Positions 14,405 to 27,068 of a stretch of 48,112 bases of DNA are shown here, in pieces (within the stretch, counting starts at the first letter, position 1; every line of letters begins with the position of its first letter). The notes beneath the pieces are model-generated. The model made no database searches. It was not told the DNA's origin and worked only from the letters and a program-made list of their open reading frames with translations. This DNA comes from Actinomycetes bacterium. GTDB taxonomy: Bacteria > Actinomycetota > Acidimicrobiia > Acidimicrobiales > RAAP-2. The position numbers and the translations under genes are program-made. Where the stretch lies: NCBI GenBank assembly GCA_021809495.1, contig JAKAZI010000006.1, positions 1 through 48,112 of the forward strand. The letters are read 5' to 3'.

Positions 14405-14971
14405 GTGACGAAGACACCGGGTACGCCGAGCGTGCCGACCAGCGAGTTCCACGCCCGTTCACAGTTGCTCTCGCGAGACGATGTTGATCGAGCGCTGCGT
14501 CGCATGGCGCACGAGGTGGTCGAACGCAACGCGGACCAACCGGATCTGGTGGTCCTGGGTTTGCAGGTCGGCGGCGTGGCCCTCGCGGAGCGACTCGCCG
14601 GCGACGTCGCCTCCATCGGCGCTCTCACGGTCCACGTGGGTCGACTTGACGTGGCCTACTTTCGCGACGACCTCGAGCGGCGGCCGCTGCACGGCGCGAC
14701 CGCCACGCTGATTCCGGTGGACCTGACGGACCGGACCGTCCTGCTCGTTGACGACGTCTTGTACACGGGCCGCACGATCCGTGCCGCGTTGAACGCGCTG
14801 GCCGAATGGGGGCGGCCCCGCGCGATCCAACTGGCGGTCTTGGTCGATCGGGGCCATCGCGAACTGCCGATCCGCGCCGACTTCGTCGGCAAGAACCTGC
14901 CTACCGCCCAACACGAGGCCATCGTGGCGACCGTTGATGGGGTCTGGATCGGCGAGGAGGTCAGCGAGTGA
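14405..14971 (+). CDS. pyrR: PyrR, pyrimidine operon regulator / uracil phosphoribosyltransferase
   Basis: 188 residues, normal length. The PRPP-binding signature is VLLVDDVLYTGRTIRAALNA; other family segments are LVVLGLQVGGVALAERLA and VGKNLPTAQHE. PyrR binds UMP or UTP and then the mRNA hairpin seen just upstream, lowering expression of the operon, and often has weak uracil phosphoribosyltransferase activity. GTG start follows GGGAGG with a short spacer. The stop overlaps the pyrB GTG (GTGA). Confidence 0.97.
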   Translation: MTKTPGTPSVPTSEFHARSQLLSRDDVDRALRRMAHEVVERNADQPDLVVLGLQVGGVALAERLAGDVASIGALTVHVGRLDVAYFRDDLERRPLHGATATLIPVDLTDRTVLLVDDVLYTGRTIRAALNALAEWGRPRAIQLAVLVDRGHRELPIRADFVGKNLPTAQHEAIVATVDGVWIGEEVSE

Positions 14972-15951
14972 TCGAGAGCATCCGCGGACGGAGTCTGTTG
15001 TCACTGCACGACGTGAGTCGTGACGCGCTGGTCGAGGTGCTCGATACCGCCGAGTCCTTCGTCGAGGTCCACCAACGAACAGTCAAGAAGGTGCCCGCCC
15101 TGAAGGGCCGGGTCGTCGCCTCACTCTTCTTCGAGGAGTCCACGCGCACGCGGCTCAGCTTCGAGACGGCGGCGAAACGGCTGAGCGCCGACGTACTGTC
15201 GCTGGCGGTGGCGTCGAGCAGCGTGAAGAAGGGCGAGTCGCTGCGTGACACCATCGCGACGATCGACGCGCTCGGACTCGACGCGGTCGTGCTTCGCCAT
15301 CGCTCGAGCGGGGCCGCCGAACAGGTGAGCCGTTTCGTGCCGCACGTGCGCGTGATCAACGCGGGCGACGGACTGCACCAACACCCGACCCAGGGCCTGC
15401 TGGACGCGTTCACCATCCGCCAGGTACTGGCCGAACGGCGCGGTGTCGCCTCGTCGGACACCGGCGCGACGCTCTTTGACGGGTTGCACGTTTTGATCGT
15501 GGGCGACATCCTGCACAGCCGGGTGGCGCGCAGCGACGTTGACGCCTACGTCGCCCTCGGCGCCCGGGTGCGCGTGGCCGCTCCCGGGACCCTGCTGCCG
15601 ATCGACATCGAGACCTGGCCGGTCGAGGTGGTGAGCGATTTCGACGAGGCACTCGAGTGGGCTGACGTCATCGGGCTGCTGCGCCTGCAGAATGAGCGCG
15701 GCACGGGTTCGTTCGTGCCGAGCCTCAGCGAGTACACGACAACGTTCGGCCTCACGGCGGCGAGGGCGCGTCGACTGCGCCCCGAGGCATTGATCATGCA
15801 CCCGGGGCCGATCAATCGCGGCGTCGAGCTCGACTCGATCGTCGCCGACCTACCCGCGGCGATCATCGAACGTCAGGTCAGTAACGGCGTGCCCATTCGG
15901 ATGGCGGTGCTGTACCTCACCGTCGCCGGAGCGAATCGGGAGGTGGCGTGA
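14968..15951 (+). CDS. pyrB: Aspartate carbamoyltransferase, catalytic subunit
   Basis: 327 residues. It condenses carbamoyl phosphate with aspartate, the committed step of UMP synthesis. The carbamoyl-phosphate motif FFEESTRTRLSFETAAKRL is intact, as are HPTQGLLDAFTI and MHPGPINRGVEL near the C-terminus. No regulatory pyrI is present, as in other PyrR-controlled operons. GTG start overlaps pyrR by four bases; the stop overlaps pyrC. Confidence 0.98.
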   Translation: MIESIRGRSLLSLHDVSRDALVEVLDTAESFVEVHQRTVKKVPALKGRVVASLFFEESTRTRLSFETAAKRLSADVLSLAVASSSVKKGESLRDTIATIDALGLDAVVLRHRSSGAAEQVSRFVPHVRVINAGDGLHQHPTQGLLDAFTIRQVLAERRGVASSDTGATLFDGLHVLIVGDILHSRVARSDVDAYVALGARVRVAAPGTLLPIDIETWPVEVVSDFDEALEWADVIGLLRLQNERGTGSFVPSLSEYTTTFGLTAARARRLRPEALIMHPGPINRGVELDSIVADLPAAIIERQVSNGVPIRMAVLYLTVAGANREVA

Positions 15952-17264
15952 TGGCATCGGTCGTCGTTCGCAATGGTTTGGTCGTCGGTCCCGAGTCGGC
16001 CACGGTGGCCGACGTGCTCGTGGTCGACGGAGTCATCGCGGCGGTTGGGGAGAACCTCGACGCGCCGGGGGGTTCGCGCGTGGTGGACGCGACGGGCTGC
16101 TGGGTCGGGCCCGGTCTCGTCGACCTGCACACGCACCTGCGTGAACCGGGCCGGGAGTCGGCCGAAACCATCGAGAGCGGATCGCGCGCCGCGGCGGTCG
16201 GCGGCTTCACGGCCGTGGTCGCGATGCCCAACACCGAGCCGGCCATCGACAACGTCGCGTTGGCGACCTACGTCTTGGACCAGGGGTCGCGCGCGCTCGT
16301 TGACGTCGCCGTCGCCGGGGCCATCACCCAGGGACGTCGCGGTGAACGGCTCGCGCCGATGGCCGAACTGGCCGCACTGGGCGTTCGGCTCTTCACCGAC
16401 GACGGTGCGGGTGTCCAGGACGCGGCGGTGATGCGCCGCGCCCTCAGTTACGCCCGGCCGCTCGGGGTGCGTCTCGCCCAGCACTGCGAGGACGCGAATC
16501 TGGCCGCCGACGGTTCGATGAACGAGGGAGCGCTCAGCAGCCAGCTCGGGCTGATCGGGCGCCCGGCGGTGGCCGAGGAGATCATGGTCGCGCGCGACCT
16601 GGATCTCGTGCGCTTGACCGGCGCGCCGCTGCACTTCTTGCACCTGTCCACGGGGCGCTCACTGAGCATGGTTGGCGCGGCGCGCGACGAGGGACTGCCC
16701 GTCACCGCCGAGGTGGCGCCGCACCACTTCACCTTGGATGAGTCGTCGTGTTCGACCTTCGACGCGCACTTCAAGGTCAACCCGCCACTTCGAACACGTG
16801 CGGACGTCGCGGCCGTGCGAGCGTCGCTCGTCAATGGCCTCGCCGACGCGGTCGCGACCGACCACGCGCCGCACGCGGCGGAACTGAAGGACCTGCCCTT
16901 CGACGAGGCGCCGGCGGGGATGCTCGGCCTCGAGCACGCGGCGTCGCTGACCCACGAGGCGCTCGGCGCAACGCCGGGCGACCCGATTCGATTCTTCGCG
17001 TTGCTCAGTCGAAACCCCGCGCGCATCGCGTCACTACGACACGAGGACCGTCGCGCACGACACAGCGGCCACGGCGGGGCCGTCGTCGCGGGTGAGGACG
17101 CGAACCTGGTGGTCTTTGACCCCCATGAGAAGTGGGAGGCGAGTTGGGACCGTCTTCAGAGCTTGGCCACTAACTCGCCGTACCACGGTCGTGAACTCAC
17201 CGGGCGCGTGCGATGCACGATCGTGCGCGGCGCGGTCGTGGTGGACGAGGGAGCGCTCGCGTGA
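15948..17264 (+). CDS. pyrC: Dihydroorotase (class I, metal-dependent)
   Basis: 438 residues, typical of the long type I enzyme. It cyclises carbamoyl aspartate to dihydroorotate. The metal site is visible: DLHTHLREPG near residues 59-68, GGFTAVVAMPNTEPAID, and AVATDHAPHAAELK in the C-terminal half (the catalytic Asp of TDHAPH). Start is GTG 15948 or ATG 15951, both overlapping the pyrB stop. A poorly conserved stretch (RRARHSGHGGAVVAG) precedes the C-terminal amidohydrolase strands. Confidence 0.97.
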   Translation: MMASVVVRNGLVVGPESATVADVLVVDGVIAAVGENLDAPGGSRVVDATGCWVGPGLVDLHTHLREPGRESAETIESGSRAAAVGGFTAVVAMPNTEPAIDNVALATYVLDQGSRALVDVAVAGAITQGRRGERLAPMAELAALGVRLFTDDGAGVQDAAVMRRALSYARPLGVRLAQHCEDANLAADGSMNEGALSSQLGLIGRPAVAEEIMVARDLDLVRLTGAPLHFLHLSTGRSLSMVGAARDEGLPVTAEVAPHHFTLDESSCSTFDAHFKVNPPLRTRADVAAVRASLVNGLADAVATDHAPHAAELKDLPFDEAPAGMLGLEHAASLTHEALGATPGDPIRFFALLSRNPARIASLRHEDRRARHSGHGGAVVAGEDANLVVFDPHEKWEASWDRLQSLATNSPYHGRELTGRVRCTIVRGAVVVDEGALA

Positions 17265-18348
17265 GCCGGAAACCATCGGTTCTCGTACTCGCCGACGGTG
17301 CCGTCTTCGAGGGATACGCTGCCGGCTACCTGCCCGACGATGGGGTCACGTCCGGCGAGTTCGTCTTCAACACGGCCCTCAGCGGTTACCAAGAGGTCAT
17401 CACTGACCCGAGCTACGCCGGCCAGATCGTGACGTTCACCTACCCCCATATCGGGAACTACGGCGTGACCCCGCAGGACGACGAGGCGCAGCGACCGTGG
17501 TTGGCGGGTGTGGTCGTACGCGATCTCTCGGTGCGGCACTCGAGTTGGCGGGCCGAGGGGGGCCTGGAGCCCTTCTTGGTCGAGCGCCGCGTGCCCGCCA
17601 TCATCGGCGTCGACACCCGACGGCTCACCCGCCACTTGCGCGCCCACGGGGCTTTACCGGGCGCCTTCGGACACGCGAGTGTCGACGCGGTCGCCGCGGC
17701 GGCCTCGAGCGCCCAGGGAACTGACGGGATGGACTACGTCTCGCTCGTGTCGACGCCGTCGGCCTACAGCCGCGGCGCCGCGCCTCGCCACGTGGTCGCC
17801 GTTGACTACGGCATCAAGACGACGATGGTCAACCAGCTCGCGGAACGCTTTCGCGTCACGGTGGTGCCCGCCGCGACCTCCGCCGACGAGATCCGCGCGC
17901 TCGCCCCCGACGGAGTCTTCCTGTCCAATGGGCCGGGCGACCCAGCGGCCCTCGGCCAGTACGTGCGCGAGGTGCGCGAGCTCATCGACTCGGTCCCCAT
18001 CTTCGGCATCTGTCTCGGCCACCAGTTGCTCGCGACGGCCCTCGGGGGCACGACGTATAAGTTGCCCTTCGGTCACCACGGGAGTAATCACCCGGTCCAG
18101 GACCTCGCGACGGGGCGGATCGAGGTGACCGCCCAGAACCACAACTACGCCGTGGACCCGGACTCACTGAACGCCGTCGTGAGCCACCTGAACCTCAACG
18201 ATGGTGTCGTCGAGGGGATTGCCTCGTCCGCGCACCGGTGTTTCTCGGTGCAGTACCACCCCGAGGCGGGACCCGGCCCCCACGACGCCCGATACCTGTT
18301 CGAACGTTTCGAGTCGCTGCTTCGCGGCGAAGACCTGAGAGCGCACTG

Positions 18349-18349
<1 letters not shown>
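17261..18349 (+). CDS. carA: Carbamoyl-phosphate synthase, small (glutaminase) chain
   Basis: 362 residues. The N-terminal CPSase domain has [20 protein letters not shown]-type sequence; the C-terminal class I glutamine amidotransferase domain carries the nucleophile in [15 protein letters not shown] (C about 251) and the His/Glu pair in [11 protein letters not shown]. It supplies ammonia to CarB. The true start is GTG 17261, overlapping pyrC (GTGA). As there is one carAB set here, it presumably feeds both pyrimidine and arginine synthesis. Confidence 0.97.
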
Positions 18350-21632
<3,283 letters not shown>

Positions 21633-21636
<4 letters not shown>

Positions 21637-22547
21637 GCGAGGTCTCGCTCGCTACGAGGGTGGGATCGGTGACCCTGGGCTCTCCGATCCTCACCGCCGC
21701 GGGCACCGCGGGATTCGGGGTCGAACTCGCCGGCTACGGCGACCTCAGTCGTCTCGGCGCCCTGGTCACCAAGTCACTGGCGAGCTTCGACTGGCCGGGG
21801 AATCCCGCGCCTCGGGTCACCTCGGTCGACGAACACCTGGTGAATTCGGTTGGGCTGGCGGGGCCGGGCGTGGCGGCGTGGCGTCGAGACTACGAACCCG
21901 CTCTCGTCGCCGCGGGCGCCACGGTCGTTACGTCGATTTGGGGGCGCAGCGCCCAGGAGTTCGCCGCGGCCGCTGACGCCCTGGCCGACTCGTCGGCGGT
22001 CGCCCTCGAGGTGAACGCGAGTTGCCCGAATCTCGAGGACCGTTCCACCATGTTCGCCCATTCCTCCGAGGCGACGGCCGCGCTCGTTCACGCCACGGTT
22101 CACACGGGGCGGCCGGTCTGGGTCAAGTTGAGCCCGAACACGCCCGACCTGGTGGCGATCGCCGCCGCGGCGGTCGACGCGGGCGCCGAGGCCGTGGTAC
22201 TGGTCAACACGTTGCTCGGTCTCGCGATCGACCTCGAGAAACGCCAGCCGGTCCTCGGCGGCGTCGGCGGGGGGGTGAGCGGGCCCGGTATCCACCCGGT
22301 GGCCCTGCGCGCCGTCTACGACTGTCATCGAGCGTTGCCCGACGTGCCGATCGTTGGCGTCGGTGGCGTTCGCAGCGGCGAGGGCGCCGTCGCCATGATG
22401 ATGGCCGGGGCGAGCGCCGTCGAAGTCGGCACGGCGATCTTCGCTTCGCCGCGCGCGCCGTGGCGGATCCAGCGCGAACTCGTCGGGTGGCTGTCGAGCC
22501 ACGGTGTCGGGTCAGTCGACGAGATAATCGGAGCGGCCCATGGTTGA
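21633..22547 (+). CDS. pyrD: Dihydroorotate dehydrogenase, class 1 (1B-like)
   Basis: 304 residues, soluble, no membrane-targeting N-terminus. The catalytic base is a cysteine (C131 in [12 protein letters not shown]), which defines class 1. The N-terminal block [20 protein letters not shown] followed by LGALVTKSL and [10 protein letters not shown] resembles class 1B (PyrDB) proteins, which normally pair with the FAD/Fe-S subunit PyrK. No pyrK is in the operon, whereas most actinobacteria have the class 2 quinone-linked enzyme. The electron acceptor is therefore uncertain. ATG overlaps the carB stop. Confidence 0.93.
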
Positions 22548-23376
22548 ATCGTTCGGTCAACGCCTACGCACCCTCATCGAGGACCGCGGCCCGCTGTGCG
22601 TCGGGGTCGATCCAAGCACCACGGTCATCGAGCAGTGGGGTCGGCGCGATGACGTGGAGGGCGCGGAGTTCGTCGCGCTGTCCGTGGTCGAGGCCGCTAT
22701 CGGCACCGCCGTCGCGATCAAGCCCCAGGTCGCGTTCTTCGAGCGATTCGGCTCGGCGGGATACCGGATTCTCGAGCGCGTGATTCGCGAGGCCCGCGAC
22801 GCGTCGCTGATCGTCATCGCCGACGCCAAACGCGGCGACATTGGTTCGTCGGTCGAGGGGTACGCCCAAGCGTGGCTCGCCGACCCCTCGCCGCTCGCGG
22901 TGGACGCCCTGACCGCGCATCCCTTTCTCGGAGTCGGCGCCCTGGCGCCGCTCGTGAGCGCGGCGCAGGCGACGGGCCGCGGACTCTTCGTGCTCGCCGG
23001 AACATCGAACCCCGAAGGTCGCGCCATTCAGACGGCACTCGTCGACGGCGCACAGAGCGTCGAGGTCGCGGTGCTCGCGGCGATCAGCGAACTGAACGCC
23101 AACGGTGACGAGCTCGGCGCGGTCGGCGCCGTGATCGGTGCGACCCGCGAGCGCCCGGCCTTTGACCTGGCGCGACTGCGAGGACCGATCTTGGTTCCCG
23201 GGGTTGGCGCGCAGGGCGCGAGCGCGCAGCAGGTCGGACGGCTGTTTAGCGACGCACCCCGAGCATCTATCCTGGTGAACGTGGGTAGAGCAATCCTTGA
23301 ACGGGGTCCGGACCGTCGAGCGATCCGCGATGTCGCGAGGCGCTGGCGTGATGAAATATCTGGTGCTTTGCCCTAG
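22540..23376 (+). CDS. pyrF: Orotidine 5'-phosphate decarboxylase (PyrF subfamily 2)
   Basis: 278 residues, the length of the long actinobacterial subfamily. LCVGVDPSTTVIEQWG is the phosphate-side strand; the catalytic Lys/Asp tetrad is in IVIADAKRGDIGSS. It removes CO2 from OMP to give UMP, the last step of the pathway. ATG 22540 overlaps the pyrD stop by 8 bases. It is the last gene of the pyrimidine operon; pyrE is not in this window. Confidence 0.96.
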   Translation: MVESFGQRLRTLIEDRGPLCVGVDPSTTVIEQWGRRDDVEGAEFVALSVVEAAIGTAVAIKPQVAFFERFGSAGYRILERVIREARDASLIVIADAKRGDIGSSVEGYAQAWLADPSPLAVDALTAHPFLGVGALAPLVSAAQATGRGLFVLAGTSNPEGRAIQTALVDGAQSVEVAVLAAISELNANGDELGAVGAVIGATRERPAFDLARLRGPILVPGVGAQGASAQQVGRLFSDAPRASILVNVGRAILERGPDRRAIRDVARRWRDEISGALP

Positions 23377-23406
23377 TTCTACGGTGCATTTGTGCTCGTC
23401 ACGATG

Positions 23407-23412
23407 TATTCT
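23407..23412 (+). promoter_or_regulatory. -10 element of mihF
   Basis: TATTCT, 6 bases before GTG 23419 with no Shine-Dalgarno. This points to a leaderless mihF transcript and to GTG 23419 over the upstream in-frame starts at 23392, 23404 and 23413. Confidence 0.55.
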
Positions 23413-23418
23413 GTGCGC

Positions 23419-23739
23419 GTGACACCGACACCGCCCACATTGTCGCAAGAGCAACGAGTTCAAGCCTCGCGCCTCGCCGTGGCGAATCGTCGGCGCCGCG
23501 CTGAGGTGAAACGTCAGATTAAGTCGGGTGAGTTGTCCCTCGAGGAGTTGTTCGAACTCGCCGACCGCGAAGAGTGCGTCGCCCAGATGCGCGCCTACGA
23601 CTTGATCAGCGCCCTGCCGGCGATCGGTGACGTGAAGGCCGAGCGCATCATGCAAAAGGCCCAAATCGCCAAGACGCGTCGCATTCGCGGGCTTGGCCCC
23701 AAGCAGCGCGCAGAGCTGTTTCGAGCCCTTGTGCGCTGA
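23419..23739 (+). CDS. mihF: Actinobacterial integration host factor MihF
   Basis: 106 residues from GTG 23419. The C-terminal two thirds match mycobacterial and Streptomyces IHF: LSALP-type helix DLISALPAIGDVKAERIMQK, then TRRIRGLGPKQRAELFRAL, the helix-two-turn-helix DNA-binding part. This small nucleoid protein is specific to actinobacteria and unrelated to E. coli IHF. The position between pyrF and gmk is the standard one. The start was chosen from the -10 placement. Confidence 0.95.
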   Translation: MTPTPPTLSQEQRVQASRLAVANRRRRAEVKRQIKSGELSLEELFELADREECVAQMRAYDLISALPAIGDVKAERIMQKAQIAKTRRIRGLGPKQRAELFRALVR

Positions 23740-24304
23740 ACCGCTGCTGGCGGTGCTGATTGGTCCCGGAGGCGTCGGTAAGGGAACAATTGCGCGGCGA
23801 CTCACCGAAGTTGATCCTCGGTTGTGGTTGAGCCGCAGTTGGACCACGCGAAACAAGCGCGAGACCGAATCCGGAGACGAGTACGTCTTCGTTGACCACG
23901 AGACGTTCGAGCGGGCGATCGACGACGGCCGCTTCCTCGAGTGGGCGCAATTCCAGGGAAATCTGTACGGTACGCCCGTCCCCGCTGAGACTGGCGGTGC
24001 GGACGTCTTGCTCGAGATAGAGGTCCAGGGCGCTGAACAGGTTCGACGGCACTACGACGACGTCGTGATCTTCCTCATCGTGCCGCCGTCAATGGACCAC
24101 CTCGAGGCCCGCTTGCGTGGGCGAGGCGACAGCGAGGACCACGTCCAGCGGCGCCTGCACAGTACCGAGAACGAGATGCGCCTCGGGCAACGACTCGCGA
24201 CCCACGTGATCGTCAATGATGACGTAGAGCGGGCCACCCGGGAAATCCTCTCTATACTGGAGACGCTTCGACGAGAACGTCGTTCCCTCGCTAAAAAGGA
24301 CTGA
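23729..24304 (+). CDS. gmk: Guanylate kinase
   Basis: About 191 residues. P-loop is LIGPGGVGKGT; the GMP-binding region is SRSWTTRNKRETESGDEYVF followed by FLEWAQFQGNLYGTP; the lid has RLRGRGDSEDHVQRRL. It phosphorylates GMP to GDP. The start is uncertain: TTG 23729 (overlapping mihF by 11 bases) or GTG 23750 directly before the P-loop strand; an upstream in-frame TTG at 23693 would lie deep inside mihF. The P-loop has GPGG where SGPSG is usual. Confidence 0.94.
   Translation: MCAEPLLAVLIGPGGVGKGTIARRLTEVDPRLWLSRSWTTRNKRETESGDEYVFVDHETFERAIDDGRFLEWAQFQGNLYGTPVPAETGGADVLLEIEVQGAEQVRRHYDDVVIFLIVPPSMDHLEARLRGRGDSEDHVQRRLHSTENEMRLGQRLATHVIVNDDVERATREILSILETLRRERRSLAKKD
24253..24258 (+). promoter_or_regulatory. 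Possible internal promoter (-10) for rpoZ
   Basis: TATACT, a near-consensus hexamer inside the end of gmk, 50 bases before the rpoZ ATG. No clear -35. It could give rpoZ and the genes below it separate expression. Confidence 0.3.
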
Positions 24305-24308
24305 ATCC

Positions 24309-24659
24309 ATGGCCGAGCGCCCCTCGCTTGTCGACCCACCCATTGAATCGCTCCTCGCCAAGGTCGGCGACTCCAAGTTCACCCTGGTCGCCGTCTCGGC
24401 GATTCGCGCCCGCGAGATCAACGACTACTACAACGGACTTGGGTCGGGCCACGGCTCAATGATCCCGCCCCAGGTGACGTCGCTGTCCAACAAGTCGCTG
24501 TCGCTGTCGCTCCAGGAACTCTACGAGGGAAAACTCGAATTCCACCGTCCGACGGCTGAAGAGCTCGAGCAGGAGCGTCGTGACCGCGACGCCGCCCAGG
24601 CGCACCAGGACGAGGCGAACGACCTGGACGCCTTCACCGATGCCCTTCGCGACGCCTGA
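24309..24659 (+). CDS. rpoZ: RNA polymerase omega subunit
   Basis: 116 residues. The omega core is PPIESLLAKVGDSKFTLVAV followed by AIRAREINDYYNGLG. Omega helps fold and assemble beta-prime. The loop SGHGSMIPPQVTSLSNKSLS and the acidic C-terminal tail (TAEELEQERRDRDAA...) are in the style of actinobacterial omega. AAAGGA (24295-24300) lies 8 bases before the ATG. The 3' end overlaps the coaBC start by 20 bases. Confidence 0.96.
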   Translation: MAERPSLVDPPIESLLAKVGDSKFTLVAVSAIRAREINDYYNGLGSGHGSMIPPQVTSLSNKSLSLSLQELYEGKLEFHRPTAEELEQERRDRDAAQAHQDEANDLDAFTDALRDA

Positions 24660-25872
24660 TTCGCCAGCGCCTCGCATCGTTCTTGGTGTCGCGGGTGGTA
24701 TCGCGGCGTATAAGGCGGTTGAGGTACTTCGGCGTCTCCGTGACGCCGGATACCACGTCGCACCGATTCTGACCCCCGACGCGACCCGGTTCGTCGCACC
24801 GCTGACCTTCAGCGCACTCGCGAGCGAACCAGCGAGGGTGGGTCTGTATGACGACCCGGAGCTGGCGATCCCGCACACCACGCTCGGCCAGTCGGCCGAT
24901 CTCATCGTCGTTGCGCCCGCCACGGCCCACCTGATCGCCCGGTTCGCCGCTGGCCTGGCCGATGACTTGCTGACCGCGACACTCATGGCGAGCGCGTCAC
25001 CGGTACTGCTGTGTCCGGCGATGCATACCGAGATGTGGGAACAGCCCTCGGTCCAGGAAAATCTGGCCACCCTACGGCGTCGCGGCGTGCTCGTGCTCGA
25101 ACCCGAACGCGGTCACCTGGCCGGCGGCGACGAAGGCGCGGGTCGACTGGCCGAGCCGTCGACGATCGTCGAGATGGCTCGGCGGATCGTGGCGGGGTAC
25201 CGCGGTGCGTTGACGGGTCGGCGTGTCCTGGTCACTGCCGGGGGCACGCGTGAGCCGATCGACCCCGTGCGCGTAATCACGAACCGCTCATCGGGCCGCC
25301 AGGGGTACGCGATCGCCGAAGTCGCCACGCGCCTCGGTGCTTCGGTCACGCTCGTAACGACGACGGACCGGTCGCTCGCCATTGACGTCGTTCGACGAAT
25401 CGAGGTCGTTGACGTGGTGACCGCGGCCGAGATGCGCGATCGGGTGCTCGAGCTGGCCCCGAGCATGGACGTCATCGTGATGGCCGCGGCCGTCGCCGAC
25501 TTCACGGTTGACCCGGCACCGAACAAGTTGAAGAAGGCGGCGGGACCGCCCGAGCTGGCGCTGGTGGCGACGCCCGACATTCTGGTCGAGCTCGTTGGCA
25601 GTCGACGCGATGGGCAGGTCATCGTCGGATTCGCCGCCGAATCGACCGACGTCATCGCCAACGCGCAGTCGAAGTTCGAACGCAAGGGCGTCGACGTCTT
25701 GGTGGTCAACGACGTCATGACCCCCGGGGCGGGCTTCGAGTCGACGACGAACGAAGTGCGCCTCTTGCTGCGCGACCACGATCCGGTCACGGTCTCGATG
25801 CGATCAAAAGGGGACGTCGCGCTAGAGGTGTTGACTAGGGTGGTTGCATTGTTACCGCAAGGAGACCAATGA
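24640..25872 (+). CDS. coaBC: Bifunctional phosphopantothenoylcysteine decarboxylase / synthase
   Basis: 410 residues. The N-terminal flavoprotein CoaC domain (about 1-185) has [20 protein letters not shown] and LICR-like [14 protein letters not shown]. The C-terminal CoaB domain (about 190-410) has [34 protein letters not shown] and NKLKKAAG. It joins cysteine to phosphopantothenate and decarboxylates the product in CoA synthesis. ATG 24640 lies within the end of rpoZ; no usable start exists after the rpoZ stop. The substrate-recognition PAMN is PAMH here. Confidence 0.95.
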   Translation: MPFATPDSPAPRIVLGVAGGIAAYKAVEVLRRLRDAGYHVAPILTPDATRFVAPLTFSALASEPARVGLYDDPELAIPHTTLGQSADLIVVAPATAHLIARFAAGLADDLLTATLMASASPVLLCPAMHTEMWEQPSVQENLATLRRRGVLVLEPERGHLAGGDEGAGRLAEPSTIVEMARRIVAGYRGALTGRRVLVTAGGTREPIDPVRVITNRSSGRQGYAIAEVATRLGASVTLVTTTDRSLAIDVVRRIEVVDVVTAAEMRDRVLELAPSMDVIVMAAAVADFTVDPAPNKLKKAAGPPELALVATPDILVELVGSRRDGQVIVGFAAESTDVIANAQSKFERKGVDVLVVNDVMTPGAGFESTTNEVRLLLRDHDPVTVSMRSKGDVALEVLTRVVALLPQGDQ

Positions 25873-27068
25873 GCGATCGGACCCTCTTCACGTCGGAGTC
25901 GGTGACGGAAGGACATCCCGACAAGATCGCGGACCAGGTCTCCGACAGCGTTCTCGACGCCATCCTCACTCAGGACGCGCACGCGCGCGTGGCGTGTGAG
26001 ACCCTCCTCACGACGGGTCTGTGCGTGGTCGCGGGCGAGATCACGACGAGCGCGGTGGTCGACATCAACGCCATCGCGCGCAAGACGATCCTCGACATCG
26101 GCTACGACAGCGGGACGAAGGGCTTCGACGGACGCACGTGTGCGGTTCTGGTCTCGCTGGACAAACAGAGTCCCGACATCGCCGGCGGCGTCGACGCAGC
26201 CCTGGAGCTGCGCAGCGGATCGGGTGGTGAAGACCTGCTCAACGCGCTCGGGGCGGGCGACCAGGGCATGATGTTCGGCTACGCCTGTGACGACAACGAC
26301 GATTTCATGCCGGTACCGATCTGGTTGGCGCACCGACTTTCGATGCGCCTGGCGCAGGTGCGCCGCTCGGGCCTGATCCCGTACCTCGGCCCCGACGGCA
26401 AGACCCAGGTCACGATCGCCTTCGAGAACGGGCGCCCGGTGGCGGTGGACACGGTTCTGGTCTCGACCCAGCACGAGGACGGCTACGACTCCCAGACGAC
26501 GATTCGTCACGACGTGCTCGAGCACGTGATCCGACCAGTGCTGCCGTCGAACCTCGACACGAGCTCCATGCGGGTCATCGTCAATCCGTCGGGCAAGTTC
26601 GTCCTGGGTGGTCCCCACGCCGACGCCGGTCTGACCGGGCGAAAGATCATCGTCGATACCTACGGCGGCATGGCGCGCCACGGCGGCGGCGCCTTCTCCG
26701 GCAAAGACCCCTCCAAGGTGGACCGCTCCGCGGCCTACGCCGCCCGCTGGGTCGCCAAGCACGTGGTGGCGGCGGGTGCCGCCCAACGCTGCGAGGTGCA
26801 GGTGGCCTACGCCATCGGCGTCGCGCGTCCCGTCTCGGTGCTGGTGGAGACCTTCGGTACCGAGACCGTGGACCGCGCCAAGATCGCCAAGGCCGTGGAC
26901 GCCATCTTCGACCTTCGGCCGGCGGCGATCATCCGGGACCTCGACCTTCGTCGACCGATCTACCAACGCACCGCCGCCTACGGGCACTTCGGCCGCAGCG
27001 ATCAGGGTTTCACGTGGGAGCAGACGCCGCGGGTCGACGACCTGCGCCGGGAGTTGTCACTGAACTAG
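25869..27068 (+). CDS. metK: S-adenosylmethionine synthetase
   Basis: 399 residues, normal length. Motifs: [13 protein letters not shown] (ATP/metal site), [12 protein letters not shown], and the glycine-rich [19 protein letters not shown]. It makes SAM from methionine and ATP. ATG overlaps the coaBC stop (ATGA) and is preceded by AAGGAG at a good distance. A TTGACT/TAGGGT pair inside the end of coaBC (25831-25841) might add a local promoter but is weak. Confidence 0.98.
   Translation: MSDRTLFTSESVTEGHPDKIADQVSDSVLDAILTQDAHARVACETLLTTGLCVVAGEITTSAVVDINAIARKTILDIGYDSGTKGFDGRTCAVLVSLDKQSPDIAGGVDAALELRSGSGGEDLLNALGAGDQGMMFGYACDDNDDFMPVPIWLAHRLSMRLAQVRRSGLIPYLGPDGKTQVTIAFENGRPVAVDTVLVSTQHEDGYDSQTTIRHDVLEHVIRPVLPSNLDTSSMRVIVNPSGKFVLGGPHADAGLTGRKIIVDTYGGMARHGGGAFSGKDPSKVDRSAAYAARWVAKHVVAAGAAQRCEVQVAYAIGVARPVSVLVETFGTETVDRAKIAKAVDAIFDLRPAAIIRDLDLRRPIYQRTAAYGHFGRSDQGFTWEQTPRVDDLRRELSLN

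Noticed and set aside
25831-25841. Promoter for metK (TTGACT and TAGGGT)
   Set aside because: The two hexamers overlap by one base and cannot act as a -35/-10 pair; metK overlaps coaBC and has its own Shine-Dalgarno, so co-transcription is simpler.
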